Source: Erythrobacteraceae bacterium CCH12-C2 (GTDB lineage Bacteria; Pseudomonadota; Alphaproteobacteria; Sphingomonadales; Sphingomonadaceae). From it: DNA of 64,000 bases. This document shows, in pieces, positions 1 through 8,436 of this stretch. Under the pieces are notes generated by a model. The model was not told where the DNA came from, did no database searches, and worked only from the letters and a program-made list of their open reading frames with translations. The number at the start of each line of letters is the position of its first letter. The stretch's first letter is position 1. The stretch lies in assembly GCA_001556995.1 (NCBI GenBank), contig LSKF01000129.1:41250-105249 (forward strand). The letters run 5' to 3'. A program made the translations under genes and the position numbers.

Positions 1-2525
1 AGCCGCTCCCGCCCGAGCTCGCAAAGCAGATTGAGGAACAACTGAAAGACCAACTGCCCCCGCCCGGAGAGCCCGGCGCAGCCGGAGCGAAACCGACAGT
101 GCGGGTCCAGACCATCGACGGCAAACCGCTGCCGCCCGAACTTGCGCGCAGGCTGCTCGAGCAATTCGGCGACCAGCTTCCGCCCGAAGCGCGCGAGGCC
201 GCGCTGGCGGCGGCGGGAGAGGCGACCGGCGAGGCTGGGGGCGAGGCTGGGGGCGAGGCTCAAGGCGAAGCGGGCTCGAATGAAACGCCTCCAAAGCCCG
301 ATGGCATCGTGGTGTCCAGCGAGCGCCCGCGCGGGTCGGTCAACAGCGACATCCCGCCCGAACGCACCTTCAGCCAGCTCGATATCCGTGCCTTCGGTGC
401 GGAAAACATCGGCGCGCTGCTCGACACCATCGCCCCGCAGACCGCCAGCAACCGCGGCCGCGGTGACGCTGCGCCGGTGACGCTGCTCAACGGCCGCCGC
501 GTGTCCGACTTCTCCGAGATTGCGCGGATCCCCTCCGAAGCGATCGAGCGGATGGAGGTCTTCCCGGAGGAGTTGGCGCTGCAGTATGGCTACCGCGCCG
601 ACCAGAAGGTGGTGAACATCGTCACCTTCCCCCGCTATCAGGCGCGGGTGGGCCAGGCCGCCGCTCTGCTGCCGAGCGAAGGTGGGCGGGAGACGGGCAC
701 CGCCAATGCCGACTACCTCAGGATCGCCGGCGACACGCGCATCGCGCTGGGGGCGACCTATTCGCGCGCCGATCAGCTGCTCGAAAGCGAGCGCGGGGTG
801 GACCAATTTGTTGGGGTGCCGGAACTGGGCACAGTGCGGACTCTGCTGCCCGACAATGAGCGCTTCGGCGTCAATGGCGTGCTCAGCGGGCATGTGTTCG
901 GGGATGTGTCGGCGACCCTCAATGGCCGGGTCGATGTCAGCCGGAACGACAGCCTGCTTGGCCTGGCCGGGGACCGCGTCCTGCGGCGTGACAGCGATCA
1001 GACGCTGGTTCATGTCGGCACCACGCTTGGCGGGCGGTTGGGGCGCTGGCAGTGGACCGCGCTCGGCAATTTCGACCGGACCGAGGGCGAGGTGCTCACC
1101 GATTCCGCCATCACAGCGATGCGGCGCGATGCCGCGCGATTGACCGACACGCTGGTCAATGCCGATGTCCTCGCGGCGGGACCGCTCGCTGAGTTGCCCG
1201 CTGGTCCGCTGACGGCAAGCCTGCGGATCGGGGGAGAGCTACGCGATTTCACGGGCCGGGCGAGCTTTGGTGGCACCAACACGGTGGCCGATCTTTCGCG
1301 CGACCGTGGGGGCGTGCAGGCGGATGTCTCCGTCCCGATCTTCAGCAGCACCGAGGAAAAAACCTCACCGCTCGGCAACCTGACGCTCAACGCCAATGTC
1401 GCCTATGACCGGCTGTCAGACGCGGGCACGCTGTGGACCTATGGCTACGGCCTCAACTGGTCGCCCGCCAAGGCCATTAACCTCGTCGCGTCGTTCACAT
1501 CCGAGGAAGGCGCACCCACCCTCGAACAGCTGGGCGGGCCCGCGGTCATCACGCCGAACCTTCGCACCTTCGACTTCGTCCGCCGCGAGGTGGTCGACCT
1601 GACCCGCATTACCGGCGGCAACCCTGGCCTTGCCAATGACGATCGCGATCTGCTCCGGCTCGGCGTGACCCTGCGGCCGCTCCCCAAGACCGATTTCAGC
1701 GTCAGCGCCGATTACGTGTGGAGCGAGACTGACAATCCGATTGCCGCCTTCCCGATCATCACATCGCAGATCGAGGCGGCCTTTCCGGAACGGTTCACGC
1801 GCGACAGCACAGGCCGCTTGCAGCAGATCGATGCGCGCGCGGTAAACTTTGCTTCGGCGCGCCAGCAGCAACTGCGCTGGGGGATCAATTTCACCCGCCC
1901 GCTCGGCAAGGTGCCGGATTTCCTGCGCGATGCGCGCGTCAAGGTGGTGACCAGCGAGGCCGAGGTGAAGCGGCTCTTCCCCAATGCGACGCTGATCCGG
2001 CCCGAGGCTGGCAGCGCGACCGCGCAAGGCGCGGCCAATCTGACCAGCCGCTTTTATGTCAGCCTCTACCACAACTGGTTTTTCGAGGACGAGATCACGT
2101 TGCGCCGCGGCGGCCCGCGGCTCGACCTGCTGGAAGGCGGCGCGGTCGACTTCCTCGGGGGGCGGCGGCGGCATGAGATCGACTTTCAGGCCGGGGCCTT
2201 CAAAGGCGGCTGGGGCGCACGCGTTTCGGCCAACTGGCGAAGCGCGACCGCCGTGCGCGATCCGGGGCAACCGGCCAGCAATCTGCGCTTTGATGACATA
2301 GCGGTCGTGAACTTCAACCTGTTCGCCAACCTCTCCGAGGCGGTCGGCGGCAAGACGCCACCCAGCTGGCTGAAGGGCACGCGCGCATCGCTGGGTGTCA
2401 GCAACCTGTTCAACACCCGCCCGCAGGTGCGCGGCGCGGCTGGCACGGTGCCGCTGAGTTACCAGCCGGCCTATCTCGATCCACTGGGGCGCGTGTTCAG
2501 CCTGAGCCTGCGCAAACTGATCTGA
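1..2525 (+). CDS. TonB-dependent outer-membrane receptor, 5' end missing
   Basis: The reading frame is open from base 3 to the stop at 2525, so the true start and signal peptide lie left of the window; the GTG at 99 is only an internal codon. A proline/alanine/glutamate-rich N-terminal part carries two copies of a PLPPELA...EQ..DQLPP unit (bases 3-62 and 126-185) and a GEAGG repeat. A TonB-box-like stretch (DGIVVSSERPRG) follows, then a plug domain (LLNGRRV, IPSEAIERMEVFPEELALQYGY) and a long beta-rich barrel ending in GRVFSLSLRKLI, a typical outer-membrane C-terminal strand. The family imports siderophores, vitamins or glycans across the outer membrane. The substrate cannot be told. The only neighbour on the same strand is a secreted protease. 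Confidence 0.85.
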   Translation, partial: PLPPELAKQIEEQLKDQLPPPGEPGAAGAKPTVRVQTIDGKPLPPELARRLLEQFGDQLPPEAREAALAAAGEATGEAGGEAGGEAQGEAGSNETPPKPDGIVVSSERPRGSVNSDIPPERTFSQLDIRAFGAENIGALLDTIAPQTASNRGRGDAAPVTLLNGRRVSDFSEIARIPSEAIERMEVFPEELALQYGYRADQKVVNIVTFPRYQARVGQAAALLPSEGGRETGTANADYLRIAGDTRIALGATYSRADQLLESERGVDQFVGVPELGTVRTLLPDNERFGVNGVLSGHVFGDVSATLNGRVDVSRNDSLLGLAGDRVLRRDSDQTLVHVGTTLGGRLGRWQWTALGNFDRTEGEVLTDSAITAMRRDAARLTDTLVNADVLAAGPLAELPAGPLTASLRIGGELRDFTGRASFGGTNTVADLSRDRGGVQADVSVPIFSSTEEKTSPLGNLTLNANVAYDRLSDAGTLWTYGYGLNWSPAKAINLVASFTSEEGAPTLEQLGGPAVITPNLRTFDFVRREVVDLTRITGGNPGLANDDRDLLRLGVTLRPLPKTDFSVSADYVWSETDNPIAAFPIITSQIEAAFPERFTRDSTGRLQQIDARAVNFASARQQQLRWGINFTRPLGKVPDFLRDARVKVVTSEAEVKRLFPNATLIRPEAGSATAQGAANLTSRFYVSLYHNWFFEDEITLRRGGPRLDLLEGGAVDFLGGRRRHEIDFQAGAFKGGWGARVSANWRSATAVRDPGQPASNLRFDDIAVVNFNLFANLSEAVGGKTPPSWLKGTRASLGVSNLFNTRPQVRGAAGTVPLSYQPAYLDPLGRVFSLSLRKLI

Positions 2526-2581
2526 CTGCCGTCCCTCGGCGGTCACCCCTTGCAAATCCCATCCCCATGAAAGGAAACATC

Positions 2582-3103
2582 ATGCATCTGGTTATCAAAG
2601 CTTCGGTCATTCTTGCCATGTTGCTGCCCGCCGCCGCTCTTGCTGCGCCGCCCGAAGCGGACGCGGTCCGCGCATTTCTCGGCGAGCAGGGCTTTACCAC
2701 CTTCAAACTCACCAAGCTGCCGACTGGCCATGAAATCATCACCGTGAGCATCAACGGCCAATCGGGCACCTTCGTGCTCGATTCCGGCGCCGGTCGGACA
2801 GTAGTGCGGCACGATCGGCTGGCGAAGTTCGGCCTCGCCCCGGCGGCCGATGAGCAAGAGGGGGCCGGCGCCGGTGGCAGCATTGCGATTACGAGCCATC
2901 CGATCACCACTTTCTCCCTCGACGGCCGGGCCGTCCCGCTTCCGGTCGTCTACGGGACCAATCTCGACAGTGTCGCCGCGCGCCTAAAGGCGGCCACGGG
3001 CGTCGAGATCGACGGGGTCGTGGGGCAGGACGTTCTCAGCGGCTACGCGGCCATCATCAACATCGGAACGAGCGAATTGTATCTGAAGCTTCCCACCAAC
3101 TGA
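2582..3103 (+). CDS. Secreted retropepsin-like aspartic protease family protein
   Basis: A 173-residue protein with a signal peptide (about residues 1-22, hydrophobic core VILAMLLPAAALAA). The start at 2582 is preferred over the in-frame ATG at 2567 because AAAGGA sits 6 bases before it. The motif FVLDSGAGRTVV (Asp67-Ser68-Gly69) is the catalytic D[ST]G loop of clan AA single-domain aspartic proteases, followed by the hydrophobic flap and a VVGQDVLSGY segment typical of the fold. Such proteins act as dimers, probably in the periplasm. It starts 56 bases after the TonB receptor and may be cotranscribed. Substrate unknown. Confidence 0.75.
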   Translation: MHLVIKASVILAMLLPAAALAAPPEADAVRAFLGEQGFTTFKLTKLPTGHEIITVSINGQSGTFVLDSGAGRTVVRHDRLAKFGLAPAADEQEGAGAGGSIAITSHPITTFSLDGRAVPLPVVYGTNLDSVAARLKAATGVEIDGVVGQDVLSGYAAIINIGTSELYLKLPTN

Positions 3104-3413
3104 GCCCGGTCAGAGCAAAACTCAGAAAGGAAAATCGAATAAAGAAACGCGCGCTCGCGAAGTTTATGGCTCGCGGCCAGCAGGCCGAAGCCTCGGGGAT
3201 CGCTGCTCCAGCAATCCCTCAGGGGCCATGCGGGATATCTACAATTGCCAGCGAATTTTCGGGCGAAATCATGCACGCTGCGTTATAGCTGGCGCTTCTA
3301 CGTAATCTGACTGTCGGAGATCTGCTACCCAATGGAGACCTGGAGGCCACTTGCCCTTACGGTCTTGGGGCGCAGGCGCTGCCAAAGGCATCGCCCGTGA
3401 TAGGGTCGGCACG
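3104..3413. other. Gene-free interval upstream of glpD
   Basis: 310 bases without a supportable gene. Base composition is less GC-biased than the neighbours. A hairpin is visible at 3196-3205 / 3209-3218 (GGGATcGCTG with CAGCaATCCC, one mismatch, CTC loop), without a T-run. No tRNA-like fold and no clear promoter were recognised. Confidence 0.5.
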
Positions 3414-4886
3414 GTGAGCGCGCAGATGTTCGACATTGCGGTGATCGGCGGCGGGATCAACGGCGCTGGTATCGCGCGTGATGCGGCGGGGCGCGGTGCA
3501 AAAGTGCTGCTGCTCGAACGCGGCGATCTGGCAGCGGGTACCTCGTCAAACTCCACCAAGCTGATCCATGGCGGGTTGAGGTATCTTGAGCACTATGAAT
3601 TCGCGCTGGTGCGCGAGGCCTTGTCCGAGCGCGAAGTGCTCTGGGGCATCGCCCCGCACATCATCTGGCCGCTGCGCTTCATCCTGCCGCATCGTCCCGG
3701 GCTGCGCCCGCGCTGGCTGCTGCGGTTGGGGCTGTTCCTTTATGACCATATCGGCGGGCGCAAGTTGCTGCCCTCCACTCAGAGCCTTGACCTTGCCCGC
3801 CATCCGGCGGGCGCGCCGCTCAAGCCCGAATACACCCGCGCCTTTGCCTATTCGGACGGCTGGGTGGATGATGCGCGCCTGGTGGTGCTCAACGCGCGCG
3901 ATGCCGCCGATCGCGGCGCCGAGGTGCGCACCCGCTGCGAGGTCACTGCACTGAGGCGCGAGGCTGATCTGTGGCGGATCACTGCGGGCGGCGAGACCTT
4001 CGCCGCGCGTGCGGTGATCAATGCGGCGGGCCCGCGCGTGCTTGATCTGCTAGGGCGGGCAGGCGAGCCCTCGCACCAGAAGCTGCGCCTGGTGCGAGGG
4101 TCGCACATCGTGGTGCCAAAGCTGTTCGCGCACGACTTTGCCTATTTCTTCCAGCTGCCCGATGGGCGCATCTTCTTTGCCATTCCCTATGAGCAGGACT
4201 TCACGCTGATCGGCACCACGGATGTCGATCATACAGGCGGGCTTGATGAGGTGCGCGCCAGCCCTGAGGAAATCGCCTATCTGTGCGAGGGGGCGAGCGA
4301 ATATTTCCGCAAAGCGATCACGCCAGCCGATGTGGTGTGGAGCTATTCCGGGGTGCGCCCGCTGGTCGATGACGGTTCGGGCAGGCCTGAGGCGGCAACG
4401 CGCGGCTATCGCTTTGAGGTCGACGGCGGCGACGGCGAGGCACCGCTGCTCTCAATCTTTGGCGGCAAGATCACCACCTATCGGCAATTGGCCAGCGCGG
4501 CGCTGCGCGAGCTGGTGCCTTTTTGTCCTGCGCTGAGCGCGCCAGACTGGACCGGGGCCGCGCCGCTCCCCGGCGGCGATTTCGGTCGTCACGAGGCATC
4601 ATCACTGATGCAGGACCTCAATGCGGATTACCCGTTCCTCACCCCTTACGACGCTGAAAGACTGATCCGGCTCTATGGTACCCGGGCATGGTTGATCTTG
4701 GGCAATGCGGGATGCTGGCCTGACCTCGGCGAGAATTTCGGAAACGGCCTGAGCGCTGTCGAGGTGAACTATCTCATCACGCAGGAATGGGCGCAAACGG
4801 CGGAAGATGTATTGTGGCGGCGGACCAAGCTGGGCCTTCGCCTGTCGCCAGAAGAAGCCGCGCGCCTCGCCCGTTACATGGCTTAG
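3414..4886 (+). CDS. glpD: Glycerol-3-phosphate dehydrogenase (FAD, quinone-linked)
   Basis: A 490-residue FAD enzyme oxidising sn-glycerol 3-phosphate to dihydroxyacetone phosphate and passing electrons to ubiquinone at the inner membrane. The N-terminus has the Rossmann signature IGGGINGAGIARDAAGRG, followed by the family motifs TSSNSTKLIHGGLRYLE and HIIWPLRFILPH; the C-terminal DAO_C domain has RLIRLYGTRA. The GTG at 3414 is chosen because AGGG lies 8 bases upstream and the FAD motif follows at once; an ATG at 3426 is the alternative. Upstream codons back to 3351 look non-coding. No glpK or glpF is adjacent, so it is an orphan here. Confidence 0.92.
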   Translation: MSAQMFDIAVIGGGINGAGIARDAAGRGAKVLLLERGDLAAGTSSNSTKLIHGGLRYLEHYEFALVREALSEREVLWGIAPHIIWPLRFILPHRPGLRPRWLLRLGLFLYDHIGGRKLLPSTQSLDLARHPAGAPLKPEYTRAFAYSDGWVDDARLVVLNARDAADRGAEVRTRCEVTALRREADLWRITAGGETFAARAVINAAGPRVLDLLGRAGEPSHQKLRLVRGSHIVVPKLFAHDFAYFFQLPDGRIFFAIPYEQDFTLIGTTDVDHTGGLDEVRASPEEIAYLCEGASEYFRKAITPADVVWSYSGVRPLVDDGSGRPEAATRGYRFEVDGGDGEAPLLSIFGGKITTYRQLASAALRELVPFCPALSAPDWTGAAPLPGGDFGRHEASSLMQDLNADYPFLTPYDAERLIRLYGTRAWLILGNAGCWPDLGENFGNGLSAVEVNYLITQEWAQTAEDVLWRRTKLGLRLSPEEAARLARYMA

Positions 4887-4947
4887 CGTTTGTCGCTTGC
4901 CCAGCCCGCATCCTAGCCTCCGCCCACATCAGCGGCGCGGGCGTTCT

Positions 4948-5973
4948 TTATCCTGCTGCGTTGGTCTGTTCGAGGATCCACGCTGGAATGCCCTCTTGGC
5001 GCAACTCGGCTAGGTCCAGCCCCAGCGCCTTGACCGCGTCGAACCGCTCGCTGGGCGCATAGTCGGCTGGGCGCTGCACGAACACCTTCCCGCCCGCTTC
5101 GGCCAGAATATTGAGGCCGCGCACGCCATCAGTGCCGCCGCCTGACAGCAACCCGCCCAGCGTCGGCAGGCCGCTCCGGGCGAGAGCGCCGAGCAGCAAG
5201 TCGGCCGAGGGACGACAGCCATTGACCGGATCGCGCTCGACCAGCCGCAGCCGCGGCGGCGTGCCGGGCTCGACGATCACATGGCGCGTCGGATCATGCG
5301 CCAGCCACACCTTGCCCGGCTCGAGCGAGACCCCGTCGACCGCATCGCCCAGTTGGCAAGGCAGCGAATGGCGCATGGCGCGCACGGCATTCTCGACAGC
5401 AGCAGGATCGGCATCGAACAGCACGATCGTCGGCGGGCAAGCGGCATCATAGGCGGCCAGCACCTGGCGCGCGGTCTCGATCCCGGCGGCACCGGTTGCG
5501 AGCACAACGATCCGCCCGTCGCTGCGATAGCTCGCCCCGCCCTCGCCCGCACTGCCTCCGCCGGGCTTAAGCTCGCCAGCCGCGGCCTTGATCACGATGT
5601 CGCCAAGCTGGCGCACGGTCGCATCAAACTCCTCGCGCGAGGTGTGGAGCGGCTTGGGAAAGCAATGCACCGCGCCCAGCTCCAGCGCGCGCCGCGCCGT
5701 GCCAGTTCCGGCCTGGGTTATGCTGGAGAGCATGATCACCGGCATTGGCCGGGTCTCCATGACCTCCTCCAGAAACTCCATCCCGCTCTTGCCCGGCATT
5801 TCGACATCGAGCGTCAGCACATCAGGCTTGAGCGCGTCCAATTGATCGCGCGCTTCATCGGCGTTCTTGGCTGTGCCGCACACGCTCACGCCCTTGGCGT
5901 TATCAAGAATGTCGCAAAACAACGCGCGCATCGCGGCGGAATCGTCGACAACCAGAACCCTAACATTGGCCAT
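4948..5973 (-). CDS. CheB-like protein with degenerate methylesterase domain
   Basis: A 341-residue protein with a receiver domain (residues 4-120; acidic pair at Asp10/Asp11, phosphoacceptor Asp56 in TLDVEMPG, Lys107-Pro) joined by a Gly-rich linker to a CheB-type C-terminal domain (about 153-325). Compared with the intact CheB at 11428, catalytic Ser becomes Gly161 (LATGAAG for IGASTGG), His becomes Asp187 (LFDADP for VQHINP), while Asp282 is kept (GGGTDG). It is therefore unlikely to demethylate receptors; a regulatory or scaffold role is inferred. It is divergent from the chemotaxis run, 217 bases apart from the MCP start. Confidence 0.8.
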   Translation of the reverse strand: MANVRVLVVDDSAAMRALFCDILDNAKGVSVCGTAKNADEARDQLDALKPDVLTLDVEMPGKSGMEFLEEVMETRPMPVIMLSSITQAGTGTARRALELGAVHCFPKPLHTSREEFDATVRQLGDIVIKAAAGELKPGGGSAGEGGASYRSDGRIVVLATGAAGIETARQVLAAYDAACPPTIVLFDADPAAVENAVRAMRHSLPCQLGDAVDGVSLEPGKVWLAHDPTRHVIVEPGTPPRLRLVERDPVNGCRPSADLLLGALARSGLPTLGGLLSGGGTDGVRGLNILAEAGGKVFVQRPADYAPSERFDAVKALGLDLAELRQEGIPAWILEQTNAAG

Positions 5974-6081
5974 TGCTCGCTAAGCCTCTCTTGTTCGATC
6001 ATGCCGCCCCGCCACGGGGCTGCGGCGGCAGCCTCCTTGATAAACGCAAGCGAGCGAACAAACCTGCCGCGCGGGAATACG

Positions 6082-6100
6082 GGCTTGCGCCTAGCAAGCC
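6082..6100. promoter_or_regulatory. Perfect 7-bp inverted repeat upstream of the MCP gene
   Basis: GGCTTGC (6082-6088) and GCAAGCC (6094-6100) flank a 5-base spacer in the interval between the divergent CheB-like and MCP genes, 90 bases before the MCP start. It could be an operator or an RNA hairpin in the leader. No promoter motif is obvious nearby. Confidence 0.35.
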
Positions 6101-6190
6101 GGCAAACAGACCTTCAGCCAGCCACAACTACAGCACAGCCTGCAACAAGCCCGCGCCGGCATTTCCGCCAGGGCAGAACCAAGGTTGTGC

Positions 6191-8095
6191 ATGATGACGA
6201 TCGAAAGAGCTTCGAAGATCGGCGCGGGCGCGCTGGGTGGGCTGCTGGTGGTGATCGTGCTGATCGCCGTTTTCGGGATCGAGCAGATCCGCTTCGGCGG
6301 GACGCTCGACTCCCGCAACAAGCAGCTGGAGGATCTCCGGGCCGATATCGTCCCCCCTCCCGCCTATCTGGTCGAAGCCTTCGCGCTCGCCAATGTCATG
6401 GGCATTCACCCCGACAGCTATGACATCAACGACACGCGTCTCGCCAAGCTTGAGGCGAACTGGCGCGAGGTCACGGAAGGCTGGGAAGCCTCCGACATTG
6501 ACCCCAAGCTGCGCGAAGCCCTCGCCGAAACCAGCGAGAACGAAGGCCGCCGCTTTTGGGACGAGGTCAACCTCCGGCTAAAGCCCGCCGCGCGCGCCGG
6601 GGATCAGGCGCAAGTCCGCGCATCGCTGCGGCGGCTGCTGATGATCTACCGCGAACATCGCAGCAAGATCGATACGCTGCTCGCCGATGTCCGAACAGCG
6701 CAAGACGGGCTGGCGTCGGACAGCGCGGCGACGGTCATGATGACCCTTGCCGTTATGGGCGTTTCGGTTCTTGCCATGCTGGCAGCGCTGGCCGCGGCCT
6801 TCCTTGCCTTCCGGCGCAAGGTGCTCTGGCCCGTCTTCGATACGGGCGAGACCATGCGGGCGATGGCGGCAGGTGACTATGAGGCTGGCATCACCACCCG
6901 CCACCGCGAGGACGAAGTGGGCACCATGACCCGCGCGATCGAAACCTTCCGCGCGGCGCTCAAATCCGATCGGGCCCGGGCCGCAGCGCAGGCCGAGGTC
7001 GTCGAGACGTTAAGTCAGGCCATGTGTCGCCTCGCAGAGGGCGATCTCACCCACCGCATCACGCGTATGCCCGAAGGCGAGCCCGAGCGCTTGCAGGATG
7101 CTTACAATACCTCGGCCAGCAAGCTCGAGGTCATGATCAGCGCGGTGCGGGCGACCGCCAGCGGGGTGCGCAACAGTTCGGACGAAATCCGCGCCGCCTC
7201 TGAAGACCTCGCCTTGCGCAACGAGCAACAGGCAGCCAGCCTCGAGGAAACGGCAGCATCGATCAGCGGGGTCACCACGATCACGCGCCAATCGGCGGAG
7301 AATGCCCTAACTTCGAAGCGCGCCATCGACGAAACCCATGGCCGCGCAACCGAAGGCGGCTCCGTGGTTCGCAAGGCGGTCGATGCCATGGGCGCTATCG
7401 AGAAATCGGCGAGCGAAATCACCCAGATCATCGACGTGATTGAGGGCATCGCGTTTCAGACCAATCTGCTCGCGCTCAACGCCGGGGTCGAGGCGGCCCG
7501 GGCGGGAGAAGCGGGCAAGGGATTCGCCGTGGTCGCCAATGAAGTACGCGCCCTTGCCCAGCGCAGCGCCGATGCCGCGCGCGACATCAAGCAGTTGATC
7601 GACAACTCAACGCGCCACGTCAGCGAAGGCGTGAGCCTGGTGGGCGAGACCGGAAAACTGCTCGACGCGATCGTGCAGCAAATCGGAACCATTGCCATGC
7701 AGATCAACGCAATCTCGGAAATGACTTCCACGCAAGCCGGGAACCTCGACCAGCTCAATTCCGCAGTCGGGTCGCTCGACCGGATGACCCAGCAAAACGC
7801 CGCGATGGTCGAGCAGTCGACTGCTGCCACGCGAAGCCTTTCGAGTGAGGCCGAGCACTTAAGCGCGCTCGTCACCCAATTCCGGGTCTCCGCGCCCCAA
7901 CATGGCTCCGGCCAAGCCACCGTGACGCACCAGGCACCGCGCCGGATTAAGGCCGCCAGCCCCAAGCCCGCAGGAACGCCAAAAGCTGCGCAGCCTTCCT
8001 TCAAGGGCAAGCCGGCCACCCATCGCAATCTCGCGCTGAAGCCGCAGCCACAGGCCGCACCCAGCATCAACGATGATGACTGGAGCGAGTTCTGA
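6191..8095 (+). CDS. Methyl-accepting chemotaxis protein
   Basis: A 634-residue transmembrane chemoreceptor. TM1 lies at about residues 9-30, a roughly 150-residue periplasmic sensing part follows, TM2 is at about 177-205, then two HAMP units (about 210-260 and 272-315) and the cytoplasmic signalling hairpin whose tip is IAFQTNLLALNAGVEAARAG followed by GKGFAVVANEVRALAQRS. An Ala/Pro/Lys-rich linker ends in DWSEF at the extreme C-terminus, matching the aromatic-x2-aromatic pentapeptide used to tether CheR and CheB. Start 6191 (ATG) has AAGG upstream; ATG 6194 is an alternative. First gene of the chemotaxis run. Ligand unknown. Confidence 0.93.
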   Translation: MMTIERASKIGAGALGGLLVVIVLIAVFGIEQIRFGGTLDSRNKQLEDLRADIVPPPAYLVEAFALANVMGIHPDSYDINDTRLAKLEANWREVTEGWEASDIDPKLREALAETSENEGRRFWDEVNLRLKPAARAGDQAQVRASLRRLLMIYREHRSKIDTLLADVRTAQDGLASDSAATVMMTLAVMGVSVLAMLAALAAAFLAFRRKVLWPVFDTGETMRAMAAGDYEAGITTRHREDEVGTMTRAIETFRAALKSDRARAAAQAEVVETLSQAMCRLAEGDLTHRITRMPEGEPERLQDAYNTSASKLEVMISAVRATASGVRNSSDEIRAASEDLALRNEQQAASLEETAASISGVTTITRQSAENALTSKRAIDETHGRATEGGSVVRKAVDAMGAIEKSASEITQIIDVIEGIAFQTNLLALNAGVEAARAGEAGKGFAVVANEVRALAQRSADAARDIKQLIDNSTRHVSEGVSLVGETGKLLDAIVQQIGTIAMQINAISEMTSTQAGNLDQLNSAVGSLDRMTQQNAAMVEQSTAATRSLSSEAEHLSALVTQFRVSAPQHGSGQATVTHQAPRRIKAASPKPAGTPKAAQPSFKGKPATHRNLALKPQPQAAPSINDDDWSEF

Positions 8096-8172
8096 ACCCT
8101 TCGGGAAACCCGCAGATCGCCCGTCGCGGTGCACGGGCGCCAACCTTGCTTCGGACCTAACGGAGAACCGTC

Positions 8173-8436
8173 ATGCCCAGCCTGACTCTACCCGCTATCT
8201 GCGACCGCGCGGCCACGATCGCGTTCTATCCTGATCTTTGCGAGGCTCTCGGCACCATGCCGCTCACGCTCGACGCCAGCCGGGTCGAACGGCTGGGACA
8301 GGCCATGCTGCAGATGCTGGCTTCGGCTGCCCGCAGCGAAGGAGGCATCACCGTGGTCAATCCGAGCGAGACGTTTCTGGCCACGCTGCGCCTGACGGGT
8401 CTCGAAAAGGTGCTGTGCGAAGGAGTGCCCGGATGA
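8173..8436 (+). CDS. STAS-domain protein of the chemotaxis operon
   Basis: An 87-residue single STAS domain. LTLDASRVERLGQAML and VVNPSETF..TLRLTGLEKVL correspond to the central strand-helix and the C-terminal helix of the anti-sigma-factor-antagonist fold. The Ser phosphorylated in SpoIIAA-type proteins (DSSG) is not present, so classical partner switching is doubtful. The ORF starts after GGAGAACC and its stop overlaps the cheA ATG by 4 bases, which indicates translational coupling and a role in the receptor-kinase array (inferred). Confidence 0.8.
   Translation: MPSLTLPAICDRAATIAFYPDLCEALGTMPLTLDASRVERLGQAMLQMLASAARSEGGITVVNPSETFLATLRLTGLEKVLCEGVPG

Noticed and set aside
1416..2555. Long minus-strand open frame (379 codons) antisense to the TonB receptor
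   Set aside because: GC-rich codon shadow of a well-supported gene; no recognisable motifs, no ribosome site.
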